From Eleusine coracana subsp. coracana (Eukaryota; Streptophyta; Magnoliopsida; Poales; Poaceae): a stretch of 64,000 bases of DNA. A program made the translations under genes and the position numbers. Below the pieces are notes generated by a model that worked only from the letters and a program-made list of their open reading frames with translations, did not search any database and was not told the DNA's origin. How positions within the stretch are numbered: the first letter of the stretch is position 1; each line of letters begins with the position of its first letter. The stretch covers positions 51,929,882-51,993,881 of the forward strand of contig CM064430.1 in assembly GCA_032690845.1 (NCBI GenBank), in the 5' to 3' direction. Shown piece after piece: positions 22,809 through 34,467 of the stretch.

Positions 22809-23713
22809 GGGACAATTGAGGATTTATCCTCCTTCTCAATAGGAGCCATTGCCCAATTATTCCTCTTCTTACATTTTTAACAAATTATTCTAGGTCTCTT
22901 AAAAAACTTTATATTTTGTCCAAATCACTTACTTTATGTGCTACATCAACACTTTTTTATTTTTTGAAATGAAAAGGTTATGTGTAAAGTCGTTTATACC
23001 CCTGAGGGAAATTATCCAAATTAAAATTTGAACACGAATTCAAATTCGAATATGAATTCGAATTCAAATTAAAAAAAAATTCGAAATTCAATTTTGAACC
23101 CGCAATTCGAATTTGAATTCGAAAATTCAAATTCGAAATCAAATTTCAAATTTGAAATTCGAATCAAATTTCAAACTTGAATTTCGAAATAAACAATTAA
23201 ATTTCAAATTCGAATTATGAAATAAAATTCAAAAATTTAAATTCAATATTCAAAATCAAATTTCAAATTCGAATTTGAAATAAAAAAATTCAAATTTCAG
23301 TTTCGAATTTCGAAATCAAATTTTAAATTCGAATTCAAAATTTCAAATTCAATATTCGAAATCAAATTTCAAATTCGATATTCGAAATCAAATTTGAAAT
23401 GCAAATTTTGAATATTTGAATTCGAATTGCAGGTTCGAATTTGAATTTCGAATTTTTGAATTTGAATTTGAATTTCGTGTTCGAATTTGGATTGGTGTTG
23501 AAATTTTAATTTGGATAATTTCCCTCAGGGGTTACTTTACACATGATTTTTCCATTTCAGAAAATAAAAAAATACTGATGTGTCACATAAAGTAAATGAT
23601 TTGGGTAAAATATAAACTTTTTGTGGAGACCAAGAATAATTTGTTAAGAAATATGGAAAGAGGGATAATTGGACAATGACTATTGAGAAGGAGGGTAAAT
23701 CCTCAATTGTCCC
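22809..23713. mobile_element. Long-TIR foldback element, Mutator-like
   Basis: Inverted ends of about 215 bp begin GGGACAATTGAGG and close CCTCAATTGTCCC. The arms match along most of their length (both contain CCCTGAGG and TTTACACAT-type sequence). Flanking nonamers are similar but not identical, so the target duplication is uncertain. The centre has no open frame and consists almost entirely of AAATTC/GAATTT words. Confidence 0.85.
23020..23520. repeat. Low-complexity AAATTCGAATTT field
   Basis: About 500 bp built from short permutations of AAATTC, GAATTT, TTCGAA and AAATTTC with no fixed period. Many words are self-complementary, so the core of the foldback element can form several alternative hairpins. 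Confidence 0.9.
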
Positions 23714-24038
23714 TGTGCCCGCCTTGCCGTGCTTCAACGGTTTGATCTGGCCTCTTGGAGATCCACGCAGAGGAGGATCGAACGCGAGGTGTGTAAGCCC
23801 GACGGCCAGAATCGATTGATGCCTTCTACCCCTCATCAGTGAGTTGTTGTTCAATCCGTTCGGTATTCTGCCATATACATCACATGCCCTCTCTTAGCTA
23901 CTTGGATCGTGACCTCAATTCCCTGCAGGAGCGTGGGAACGCGTTGGTTGTCGTCATCCTACGTCCATGTCATCGTGTTCTCGAGCAAAAGTTGCCATGA
24001 CCCTCGACATTGTCGTTCTCCCAATTCTGATAAGCTTT

Positions 24039-24457
24039 TGTCGAGAGATATTCTCGATAGTAGATCTAGTTATGCGTATGAGTATGAAAGATCGATGGAC
24101 AGAGGACACAGGGTTTATATAGGTTCGGGCCTTCCGGAGGATAATAACCCTACGTCCTGTTTGGTGTTTTTATATTGCTAGGTTTCGCACTGGAATTCGG
24201 GTTTCCAATACGAGCTATCCTTTGCCGAAGACCTCCTGCCTTCCTTATATATCCGAAGGGCAGTCGTTTATATGGTAATCTATTATTCGGTTACAACAGA
24301 TTCTATCATATCTGCTAACCTAACTTGCTTTTTACTTAAAACAAATATCTAAATAAATATCTTCTGGGTTGCATTTTCCAATACTTCATAACCGAGCCCC
24401 CGGCCCACTCGATCATATAGCTGAGTGGTTAGGTATCCCGGATACGTATGTCCCACA
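24039..24457 (-). repeat. Copy A LTR
   Basis: 419 bp, TGTCGAGAGATATTC...TCCCACA, matching the B LTRs at 40505-40921 and 59646-60062. On the minus strand GGATATATAAGG is a plausible TATA region. Confidence 0.92.
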
Positions 24458-24827
24458 ATAGCCCCTAGAACTTTCCAATTTCAAATATGACTCCAATTTA
24501 TCTCAACGTCCCTTGAAATTGAAAAGTACTTCTCCTTGTTGGATATAATAATAACTTTCCTTCATGGATGCCTGAAAAAGCTATACTCTATGAGTATAGC
24601 CCCCAACTCAGAAGATGTTGAGTCCTTTCTTAAAGCGTCTTGTGAGTTCAGAAATCAAAAAATATCAAATGTCCGTAACTAATCATAGCCCCCAGTTGAG
24701 AAGGTATTTTTAGGGAAATTATCTTATGAGCTATTATCAATAATAAGCCGAAGCTTCCACTTCCTTCAAACAATCAAATGATTTATCACAAAATTTGATC
24801 ATACGACCCTTAGTATTGTCAAAATTC

Positions 24828-25052
24828 GAGTGATTCATCATCAATTTAAAAACTACAGCCCCCAAGATTGGCACTACCTTGATCCGAGTGATTTATCACG
24901 AAATTCAAAACTACAGCCCCCAAGATTGGTGATGTCTTAATCCGAGTGATTTACTCCAAAATTCGAGATCGCAGCCCCCAAGATTGGTGATGTCTCAATC
25001 CGAGTGATTTACTCCAAAAATCAAGATCGCAACCCCCAAGATTGGTGCCACA
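24828..25052 (+). repeat. 58-bp tandem array upstream of the extra ORF (copy A)
   Basis: Four units start GAGTGATT at 24828, 24886, 24944 and 25002, exactly 58 bp apart. Each contains CCCCCAAGATTGG. It ends about 130 bp before the TATA box of the extra ORF. Element B has an equivalent array at 41238-41600. Confidence 0.9.
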
Positions 25053-25180
25053 TTTAGCCGGATATCATCGCTGTATGATGTTGTAAAATTCGGTCGAATG
25101 GCACAATAAATGCACGCTCTAGTATACAGGACTGGTCTAACAGGTCAAGGAAGCCCTGAAGCCATTAGGTTAGCACTCAC

Positions 25181-25188
25181 TATATAAG
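25181..25188 (+). promoter_or_regulatory. TATA box of extra ORF, copy A
   Basis: TATATAAG lies 144 bp before the ATG at 25325, on the strand opposite to gag-pol. A CT-rich leader with AAACCCTAGAT follows. Confidence 0.65.
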
Positions 25189-25324
25189 CAGATCCGAATC
25201 AGTGTTACCCCTTCGCTTCATTTTGCTTTGCTTACGCCGCCAGTCAAAACAAACCCTAGATCTCCACTCCTGATTTCTTGCTCTTGATCCCATCAATCTC
25301 CATTTCCGCCAGTCCACAAGCTTG

Positions 25325-28300
25325 ATGGCTCCGAAAAAGACTCGCCAAAGCGTCAAGGACTCCCGAAAGAGGCAGGCATCCCCTGTCCCACCGGAAGACG
25401 ATGCGGCTTTTGACATTCCGGTGGGAACCAAGGAGTTCCTAGCTTCCACCATGGATGCAGAGAAAATTAACAGGCTCGTCATCGACGGAGTACTTCAAGA
25501 TCAACAAACCGGAGAGTGGATCGAAGCTATAGGTCAGAAATTTCCGCAACCTCCAGTTGATCATATCACTGTTTTCTCGTCCTTCTTTTATCACGGATTT
25601 GGAATCCCCTGTAGTGACTTCTTTCGAGGGCTGCTGTTTTTCTATGGCATCAATCTTGTTAATCTGAATCCAAATTCCATTCTCCATATTGCTATATTTA
25701 TCCACTTTTTGTGAGGTGTTCTTGGGGATCGCCCCATATTTCGATACCTTCAAGGAACTGTTCGTGCTGAAGTCGAACAATAATAATGTGATTGGGGGCG
25801 CCGGGTTCCAACTAAGGAACAAAACGAAGTATATTGAGGTCCCTCTTCGCTCAACGAACAAAGGATGGCACACTGATTGGTTCTACCATGGGAACCATGC
25901 GCCACCACTGTCAGAATTTGTTGCTGAAGCTCCAGTGCCTCGACCTGAGTGGTCAGCAAAAGCATCCCCAAACAAGAAGGCTCAAGTTGACAAGATATTT
26001 GAGCAGATTGCAGAACTAAAGTCGAAAGGATACAACAGAGTTGATGTGGTGTCGAGTGTTATGTATTGTCGAGTACAACCCATCAAGAAACGCCACGTTT
26101 CTGGTTGGAAGTTTAATCTGAAAAAGGATCCCACCATGGAGGTGCTGAAGAGTTGTCAGAACGGGAGCTAACACTTCGACTAAAAGGTGTTTTCTCTTCC
26201 TTACTTGATTGGACTCCTGGTTCTGCCAAAATGTGATATCACTCCAATATTTCTATCAGTCCTTGTTAGTTCACTGATAACTGAAAATAACTGTGTTATA
26301 TAAATTGCAGAATCTTGACGTGTATTCATCAAACCCTCCTTTGCCTCCAGTGGCCCCAGAAAAATCACCCAAACAACAACCAATTCTTGAACATCGTAAG
26401 GTGCAAATTGAAGAATCCGATGACGATGAAACCATGGCTGAAAGAGCTGCCAAACTCCAACAAAGGCTTCAGACAAAGCTCCTACCACTCGGCAAGAAGT
26501 AGTAGATAATGATGAACCCAATCTTCCAAAAGACCAGTCCTGCCCAAGTGTAGAAAAAGAAAAAGAAGCATCTTCTGTGCATGCCCCTGAGACGTCATAG
26601 GACCCAAGGTCACCCAGCCCACCTCCTAAGGTGTCAGGCTTGAAGTTTAAACGCCGAGCAAAGTAAGAATCTCTAAACTTGTACTGCAATTACTGCTTAG
26701 GTTTAGTTTACTAATATCTGTTTGTCCTTTTAGAACTTCTGGAACCACGCCTTCAGGGAGTGCAATGCCACAAAACATAAATCCTGGAGGAGGCGACGTC
26801 TAGATAGATTCAAGGACATCCCAACCTAATGCCCCCCCCCATCACTTGGCGAAAAAGCCGAATGACACAAAAACTCCCCTACCTGCCTCAAAAACAAATG
26901 GTGGAAATGATACATCCAAGGACTCGCCTATGCCAGATCTGAATTCACCGGCAGCGGCTTCAAACCTCAAAGCTACTGCGTCGATGGAAACGGGGGAACC
27001 TTCACTGATTTTTGAAAAGATGCCAGAACCAACATATGAATGTCCGATCGGCCCCAGTCCGAATGAAACCGCAACCCCTGTTCATCGAGTGGTAAAGGAG
27101 GGGATCTTAAAGGAGCCCACCTTCGTCTGAGTGATTTACCATGTCGGCGATCACGTTATTGCTGGCTTTGATGAATCCCAAGAACAAGAGGAACTGAAGA
27201 CATTTGAAGAGCTCACAGAAAAAGCTTTTCGCTCACTCCAGGTACGAAGTTACGCAAATTCCTTCTGACCATGAAAGATTACAGATCTCACTCTTGTCAA
27301 TTGTCTTAGAACCTGAAATCGTACATGGCCGGCAAGAACAAAGTGTTGCAGTTTACTCAAAGGAAACTTGCCAAAGCAATGGACACTGAAGACCAGCTTG
27401 CCAGAGAAAGACTTGAGGTTGGTCGTCTAACGCTCGAATTGAAATCCTATTTGTCCCGGATGGATGTACTTCAGTGCAAGCTATCAGGTATGCCAGCAGC
27501 ACTCCCCTTTAATCGTAGATAGGTAAAAAATTCAGCACATTATGGTTGCTGACTGCCCTATTGCAGATTTATCACAGGGGCTTGCTTCAAAACATAAGTG
27601 CAAGGCTGACTCGACAGTGCTGATTGCTAAGCTAAAAGATCGTATAAAAACGTTGGAGTCTTTCTCTGATGCCATCAATAATTTGAAGAAACAAAATCAA
27701 GAACTGACAGAGCAACTGCAAGCATCAGAGGAAATCAAGAAAAACTTTGAAAAACTTAAGGCTGGCTTCAAAACCATGGAGGAGTCCAAGGATCATTGGA
27801 AGAAGAAATTCGAAGGTACAATCTCTTTTACCCCCTTTTGCCTTACGGCTATCAACTTACTTGTAACATGTAACAGAGGCTGACGAGCAAATCAAGACCC
27901 AAAAAAAAAAAAGAGAAATACAACGCTGACGGACGAGTTATCTAAAGCTGAGGGTATTTTCAAAAAAGCTGTAGACGAGCTGAACAAGTTCAGAAGTCCT
28001 TTCAAGGAGGTTGAAAAGCTTAAAGAAGAATACAAAGCGAAGGCGGCCACACTTGAGGCAGAAAAAGCCCATGCGGAAAAACGCCTCAAAGGTAAATTGT
28101 TTATGTTACCTGCAACGCCGAGTCCATATTTGCCTATAAATATGTAATTATTATGCTTCTGTAGGATCACAGAGGGCCTATGAGCTTTTATAAAAGAAAT
28201 TTGTTGAGGGTGACACAAATCTTCGCTGGTCTCTTGCAGCTTTATAAAGTGATGCGAAGGCAGTTGCCCAATACATTCTTCCAGAAGAAAAGCCACCCCG

Positions 28301-28559
28301 ATGTCGAGACCTCTTGGCACCGTTACAAGAGGCACCAAGCCGAGTAAAGTAGCATGCCCATCACATCGCGGAACTGGCCGGCGCCCAGGCGTTGGCGATT
28401 GCCAAATCTCACATACCCAGTATTAACCTTGACATGGTCGCTGAAGGCTTCCATGAGGACCTTTCTGACAATCAATGCAAAGCTTTGGTAACAGAAGCAC
28501 GAAAGACTACCAATGTATTAGCTGACCAGATAGAACTAGATCCCTCACCGAAGGTGTAA
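25325..28559 (+). pseudogene. Extra antisense ORF of copy A (putative gypsy-type transposon protein)
   Basis: Seven exons by comparison with B: 25325-26265, 26311-26662, 26734-27241, 27310-27487, 27567-27815, 27877-28091, 28165-28559, with GT/AG borders at matching positions. The N-terminus is basic (MAPKKTRQSVKDSRKR). It leads into a domain with INRLVIDGVLQDQQTG and FFYHGFGIPCSDFFRGLLFF, like the grass 'putative gypsy type transposon' family (Pfam Transposase_28, from memory). Later exons are charged coiled coils (KKQNQELTEQLQ, EEYKAKAATLEAEKA). The end is ELAGAQALAIAKSHIP...QIELDPSPKV. It is broken by a 1-nt insertion in a T-run near 25706, stops near 26600, 26803 and 27130, and others. Function is unknown. 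Confidence 0.82.
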
Positions 28560-29003
28560 GGGTGTGTAACATCTGTCTTGATACTCTATTTCACTACCAA
28601 TGGCGTAGTAAAACTGAATTGGTAGACCTCTAGGGCCTAGGTCCATTACCAGTTTTGTAATGAATTCTTGGGTCATGCTGCTTCGTTTATATATTGTATG
28701 AACTCGTGTTAAACACTCACAACCAATACACAACTCACGTTAGCCCTCTAAATAACATTCTCAGTGACTGATATGGACCATGAAGACTAAGAACCCACTT
28801 GATCAAGCATATGCGGATCGGAAAAATTGCTTTGATCCCCAACAGACGACATGAATCCTAGGGACTAAGAAACCCGCTTGGTCAACATGTGCGAGTTGCG
28901 GTAATACCAAGAATCAAATTTTGAGTCATTGTTTAAACAATATCAATAATCATTTCATAGAAATCATAAATTGTGTGACTAACTATCATGACCATGATAT
29001 ATA
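28560..29003. other. Copy A sequence downstream of the extra ORF
   Basis: Collinear with 45341-45790 of element B. Homology stops near 29003. Confidence 0.75.
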
Positions 29004-30531
29004 TATACACCTGGGTGTAATATAATATTCCACTCCCTAGCCACCTTACACAGTACCCGAACCAGCCCATGGTCCAATCAAACCACCTAGCGTTCCACCG
29101 ATTTTAATTTTTTCCAAAACATCTCCTTGATTGTGGTGACTAATGTGCATAAAAGCTTGCAATATTTAATTTTTTCTATTCACTGCCAGGCTGCCGAATT
29201 TAATTATTGCTTCTCTCCTTAACGTTCTCCTCCTTTCTCCATTACGGCAGAACAAATAGGCTGGCAGCAATACGTGGATCCTCGAGGTCCTCCATGCCGC
29301 TGATCAAATTGGTGGCCGATCATGCAAATTCTGGAGATCGAGCGGCTCCTCCATATTGTGTTTCTTCATTGCGACACAAAATGGGTTCCTGCATGGTCCT
29401 GCTGCGTTGCAACCAACGATGGCATGTGCTGCCGTGGCCGAGGATGGCGTTTCGTGGACAACATGATGTTGCATCCATAATATCGTTGCCATCTTCCATT
29501 TTTATTCTCTCATATCATCTCTCTTAACCTTGGTTAATTAATGATCTTTCGGAAGCTAGCGTTGTGCACTTGTGCTAACGTTGCAAGATGATAGTTGTAC
29601 CGCAGGTACAGAATTCTATAATCGTCAATTCATCCTTGCAATCTTGCTTATTTCTCCTGCATATGTGCTCACCATAGTATATCGTGGATTTTGTGTGCAG
29701 CAGCACAAAGGATAATGATCCAACGAGGAATAAGCCGAAAGCTGCCAGATTGGATTAGCTAATCCTGTTCGTCTGAGTCTAAATGTTCATTGCGCCTATA
29801 TGCAGCCGAGGCTGATCTACAGTATCTGCCTTGTCCTGAGAGGGATTTCAGGTGATATGAGCTCCACCGTGTTTCGTTTCCGTTTTGAGTGTCTCCGTTT
29901 CCATCTTGCAATTGATCCTCTATTTCTTATTCTGTGTTTTCGAACATGTATGCAGGCACAGCCCACCGAGCTATGCACGGCAGTGGATGTCCGAGTTGCC
30001 ATCATGACCCCTATTCATCACGATACCATGCACAGGTGGATCTTCTTCTGTTGTTCTTGCATTGCGCCCAGCTGCGATACAGTCGTGGACCGGCAGGCCC
30101 TGCCCCACTCAGAAGGAGGTCTCCCTTGGCGGCATGATGTTGCGTTCACCGCATCAGTTTGTCTGAATAAGATCTTGATGTTGACGATAGTTTTTGTTAT
30201 AAAAAGACTGATATTTTAAAGAATATGGTGTAGAATCATAACATTTGATTTGTAAATTTGAAACACAATTTCACAGATTGTAAAATCTTATTTGTTTGGA
30301 TGTTATGTGCCACTTTTTTTTTTTTTAAGTCACCAGTTCAGACAGCAAAAGCTTATTTGCTGAGGTGCATGTGAACAACCTATTTTTTATGATGAAGCAA
30401 CAGACTCGAAAACAAAAAGTATGTTTAAAGAATGAATCGAGCACCTGATTGAGATCAATACCCTCCTGTGATAAAATAATAAACTGTGCTTACAATCATA
30501 AATAAACATTCACCTGGAAGTAAAATCATAA
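29004..30531. other. No recognised gene
   Basis: Moderate-GC DNA with frames of 106 and 139 codons (29207-29527, 29800-30219). They overlap open frames on the other strand and show no motif. Nothing can be assigned. Confidence 0.4.
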
Positions 30532-31072
30532 GGATAAAGTCCACTTTACTCCCTTTAAGTATGGGCAAAGTCCAGATAACCCCCTAAACTATTGTTTGGT
30601 TTGTTTTATCCCTTATTATTCGCTAAACTAGATCATTTTACATCTTTAACTAGTATTATAATCCTGGATTGTTGATAAAGATTGAAATTAAGTTGATATT
30701 ATCATAAACATGTCTTGTCTAACGTGATAAATGAATTAATGTGATATATAACCTTAGCCTGGCCCAGTTATAGTATATGAATCTTTGTTTCTGGTCACGT
30801 ATGAGAATAGAGAAAATGAACCAAACACAATAAAGTATGGGCACAAATAGGATTATATGACTCGTTTAGTTCTTTATCATGTTGTACGACACTTGTGTGA
30901 AGGTTGAGAGAACAATCCTAACTTAAATATTAACAAGTCGGAATTAAAATATCAATTAAAGGTGTAAAATGATCTATTTTAACAAATCATAGGGATAAAA
31001 TAAACCAAATAATAGTTTAGAAAGTTATCCAAACTTCGGTTATACTTGGAGGGAGTAAAGTAGACTTTATCC
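30532..31072. mobile_element. MULE-type MITE
   Basis: 541 bp with TIRs of about 120 bp starting GGATAAAGTCC (right arm GACTTTATCC), flanked by a perfect 9-bp duplication AAATCATAA (30523-30531 and 31073-31081). A 9-bp duplication is the Mutator signature. Both arms share TTTACTCCCT and AAACTATT...TTTGGTTT. There is no open frame. Confidence 0.92.
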
Positions 31073-31081
31073 AAATCATAA

Positions 31082-31509
31082 TAATCCACACGAATGTGCA
31101 TCATACAAGCAAAAAAATATAGACATGCATCCTAAATAGTTTCAACCCAGATCTATGGCTAGGGTAGAAAAAAAAAGAAAAAAAAAGAGAAAACTTGGTT
31201 GCATACCAGATTTTTTTTATGTTCATCTATGTCACTATTTACGTGTACACAAAACTAAAGAATATTTATGCTTATAGGTGACATTTTCTACGATCAGATT
31301 ACTCTGATTGCAAATAATTGATAGAATAATTTTCTAGTTCATCATTTCAATTTCATCATACAGTGTTTTTGAAAGGTTTTTATACATGTGTAACTGAAAT
31401 TCTTGCTTTTTAATTGATATATCATTCATGAGAAAACTACTTTCTTTATAAATAATATAGCATACATATTTGCTACTAGGAATCAAGCTTGATGGTAAAT
31501 TGTAAATAG
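31082..31509. other. AT-rich spacer, no gene
   Basis: Contains an A/G-rich tract at about 31166-31195. No coding frame is supported. Confidence 0.4.

Positions 31510-31565
<56 letters not shown>
31510..31565. repeat. (TA)n microsatellite
   Basis: An uninterrupted TA run of about 26 units. It creates the YIYIYI translation seen on the minus strand, which is not a gene. Confidence 0.97.
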
Positions 31566-31567
<2 letters not shown>

Positions 31568-31850
31568 CCTGTACAATACCCTGGGTAGGTCAGCCAAGCA
31601 AGCCACCCAGCGCACCGTTGCCAGGCCACCCACCAAACGAGCAAGCCAGGTGCAGCCCATACTGAGCAACGCACAGGTCATGCGCGGGAGTTGCCCATTT
31701 TTTAATGCCTTTTTTGTTTGTACCGGTTGGTTTTTATCTCTGGTTTTTTTTATTTTTTTTTCTTCAACCGTTTTCAAACCAGCGATGGGGCCACCAAACC
31801 AAACATTAGTGCTCAAGAACGCAGTTTGGATTGAAGATCCGTTCCGGCTC
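31566..31850. other. Spacer, no gene
   Basis: A short GC-rich stretch (GCCACCCAGCGCACC...) followed by T-rich DNA; nothing recognised. Confidence 0.35.
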
Positions 31851-33440
31851 GAATATTAAAAATATAAAGATTATTTTGCCAAATCATAAAAAGCTACGTA
31901 TATTGTTACTGAGAACTTGGGCATAAGGGACTGACATAAAGACTATTCTCCAACACCGTAAAGTTTATGAGTTCGTTAAGTAAATAAACTCAATCATAAA
32001 TAATGATCAAACCAATCAAAAACATATTTATCTTACTATTAGTTTGGTAAATTTATGAGTTTTGGGCGGGGCCACTGGCTTGACCGGCAGTGGGAGGCGA
32101 TGCTCGGCGCCACCAGAGCCGGGGTGGCGGGTGGGACCGACGGCGGCGAAGCGCAACGGATGGAGTCGGACAGCGGTGGTGTATGACGAACGGAGCCGGA
32201 CGGCGGTGGTGTATGACGGACGGAGCCGGCGGCAAGCACGGTTGGAACGGCAGGGCAACATGGCGCACATGAGGGTGTCGCGCTCTACGCTGGCGCATGC
32301 TGGGTCGCTCGTTAACCACCCCCATTTTGAAACCAATAAATTTTAGTCATTGGTACCATAAAAGTTTTAGAACTTTCAAAATATAAACACTGCTTTGTCA
32401 AATCATAAAAAAGCTATTTATATTATTTCGAGAACTTGGGCAAGAGGGACTGACATAAAGATTATTCTCCGAGACCATAATATTTATGAGGTTCATAAGT
32501 ATAAAAACTCAATAATAAATAATGATCAAACCAATTAAAACTATATTTATCTTATTCTTAAAGGCTAAGATTTCATGCAATAGTTTTTGTTGACAGATGA
32601 ACTGAGCGCAGGGCGGAGTGGGTGGTGTTACGCGGAGGCGATGACCATAGGCGGTTTACTGCCTGTGGTTTAGCGTGGCTGTGTTATGACCATAGGCGGT
32701 TTACTGTCAGTGGTTTAACGTGGATGTCTTTTCTAGGACGAAGCTTCATGCGACGGTCATAAATGGTTTTGGACGGGGCCGGTGGCCTAACCGGTGGTGG
32801 GAGGTGGTGCAGCAAGGCGCCAGTACGTGCCGCCAAAGCCGTGCGTGGACGACAGGGCCGGCGGCAGAGAAGCGCAACGAACAGAGCTGGACTGCGGTGG
32901 TGTACGACGGGCGGAGCCGGTGGCAAGCACGGTTGGAACGGCGGGCAACATGGCGTACATGAGGGTGTCGTGCGCTATGCTAACACGCGATGGATCAATC
33001 GTTAACCGCCCCTTATTTGTAACCCATAAAGATTAGTCATTGGTACCATAAAATTTTTGGAACTTTTAAAAGTATAACGTAACCATAAATAATTAGCCAA
33101 ATATTATTACTATAAAATTCTTTTTCTAATAAGTATGAGATTTTTTAGCAGAACACAATTATGTGACAAATACGGGTGGTTGGGGGGTGGACCAAATAAT
33201 ACATTAGTGAATGCGTTCATTAGGAGAATTAAAGTTTCCATTGAAAATCCATCCAGGTTTTAAATTGTGAAACTATAAATACTTCTTTGTTTAGTTATAA
33301 AAAATTATCTTACACGAGATATACTGACATCACCTGATAACACATAAAGATTGGTCCCTGTGACCATAAAAGCTATGAAAATTTTAAATGTATAACTCAA
33401 TCATAACTAATGCGCATGGAAACCATAAAATCCTTTTTTA
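31851..33440. repeat. Large tandem array, alternating AT-rich and GC-rich halves
   Basis: Unit 1 (about 31851-32370) and unit 2 (about 32371-33075) share an AT-rich half (GAGAACTTGGGCA at 31911 and 32430; GACTGACATAAAGA) and a GC-rich half (GGGGCC, GGCAAGCACGGTTGGAACGG, GGTACCATAAAA). Unit 2 carries about 190 bp extra, including a 45-bp direct repeat at 32641-32730. A decayed third unit lies at about 33290-33430. Unit 1 holds a 33-bp minisatellite (CGGTGGTGTATGACG, 32168-32232). Open frames across the GC halves are repeat translations. No transposon family is recognised. Confidence 0.85.
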
Positions 33441-33903
33441 AATAGTATGTTTGTTGTGAGCAAGACACAAATACCTGCCGGCAAGTTTTGCTTTTCAAAA
33501 TATCGCACATACTATGGTATTTATATGCGTGGCAAGGTATATTTCCTTTTTTTTCTATCAATGATGATTGGGAATCTTCAGATATGCCTGCATTATTTTT
33601 TCCCATGCATGCGCATGCATGTGTAATCTAGGATTCCTTCTTTATGTTGATTTCATCTCCATTATTCACGCTACTGCCTGGCGGAGGAAACGGCATTTAC
33701 ACGGCATCCCTCGCCCTTCCTGCTAGCGATAGCATCGTTTGGTAAATCTACATTCAAACTCGTCTCCTCCAAGCCGCAGGCCCTCCGACCTGGTTCTGCC
33801 CATGCAAGGTGCTGCAAGTTTACACCCGATTCGCCTGTACATCTTTTATTAAATTCCGTTTGACTACTACTGATCGTTCTCATCACCTCCTTTGACCTGC
33901 AGA
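33441..33903. other. Spacer before a possible exon
   Basis: No coding evidence. A good acceptor (TTTGACCTGCAG) ends at 33901, just before an ATG. Confidence 0.35.
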
Positions 33904-34467
33904 ATGGACTCAAGACAGAGGATCGTTGACAGGATTCCGGACAACCCAAGCACCATACTCATCATGAACACACAGGAAAGGTTCGAGATTCCACTCCGTC
34001 CTCCTAGCGCTGCGCGTTCACCAGCTGTCGTTCAAGCAGGGAGGCAACATGTACATGACGGCCATGCTCTGCCCCCTGATTCAAGTTCAAGACCAATTGT
34101 GGAGGCATCTAAATCGCCAGCAGCTGCGATTTCGTCACCGGTACAAGGCCTCAACAGGGAAAAACGCAAGCATGCAGCACCTATCTCTTCGGAAACCATG
34201 CTTCCAGGTGATGAAGGCGTTGGCGACGATGACTTCATGGATGATACTACCACCCAACGTGCAAAGACATCACAACATGTCCAAGTGCGTTTTCGAAATA
34301 AGAAGAATGGTCATGGTGGTAGGGTGCCGATGCGTTCCTCAAGGTTAAAGACAAACTCCCGGTTCACGCCACGTCTCTCTCCTGTTGTTGAGACTGCTCC
34401 ACCACCTGATCACAATGAGGTTCAGATACCCGGCCTGTCCTGTAAAATATGCTCTTCCAGATTGTAA
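33904..34467 (+). CDS. Hypothetical exon, basic/Ser-Pro-rich protein
   Basis: An open frame of 187 codons from the ATG at 33904 (MDSRQRIVDRIPDN). It is rich in Ser, Pro and charged residues, with basic patches (NREKRKH, RFRNKKNGHGGR) and an acidic one (GDDDFMDD). It looks like a disordered nuclear-type segment. The ending CKIC may be the start of a metal-binding motif cut off by the frame end or an intron. It lies on the same strand as the decayed gene at 35.4-40.1 kb and may be its 5' part. No family recognised. Confidence 0.4.
   Translation: MDSRQRIVDRIPDNPSTILIMNTQERFEIPLRPPSAARSPAVVQAGRQHVHDGHALPPDSSSRPIVEASKSPAAAISSPVQGLNREKRKHAAPISSETMLPGDEGVGDDDFMDDTTTQRAKTSQHVQVRFRNKKNGHGGRVPMRSSRLKTNSRFTPRLSPVVETAPPPDHNEVQIPGLSCKICSSRL

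Larger units (their letters stand above)
22164..24038. mobile_element. Gypsy-like LTR fragment, split by a foldback element
   Basis: Starts TGTAACGACCCGG, a common opening of grass gypsy LTRs, in the middle of the LINE reading frame. A TATA-like CTATAAGA near 22632 is followed by CT-rich leader sequence. The foldback element occupies 22809-23713. The LTR-like sequence continues to 24038, where copy A begins. The far boundary is not visible, so this could be a truncated or solo LTR. Confidence 0.5.
24039..29003 (-). mobile_element. Gypsy copy A, truncated (3' LTR plus extra ORF)
   Basis: Same family as element B: LTR, tandem array, TATA, extra ORF, then about 440 bp of matching downstream DNA. 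The match to B (45345-45790) stops at about 29003, before the integrase end, so gag-pol and the other LTR are missing. The orientation is given by gag-pol in B (minus). The left boundary is the LTR edge TGTCGAGAG. Confidence 0.88.

Noticed and set aside
22550..22849. 99-codon Arg-rich frame on the minus strand
   Set aside because: A GC-rich leader of a gypsy-like LTR; the opposite strand is also open and neither has a motif.
24039..29003. Copy A as a complete element
   Set aside because: Only one LTR and no gag-pol are present; homology to B ends at about 29003.
29207..30219. Two plus-strand frames of 106 and 139 codons as host genes
   Set aside because: No start context, motif or exon structure, and overlapping open frames on the other strand.
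31334..31816. 160-codon minus-strand open frame with a YIYIYI stretch
   Set aside because: The central part is the translation of the TA microsatellite; the flanks have no motif.
32028..33036. Several overlapping 60-100-codon frames (HTPPPS, RWCMTDGAG types)
   Set aside because: They are translations of the GC-rich halves of a tandem array in multiple frames, repeated from unit to unit.
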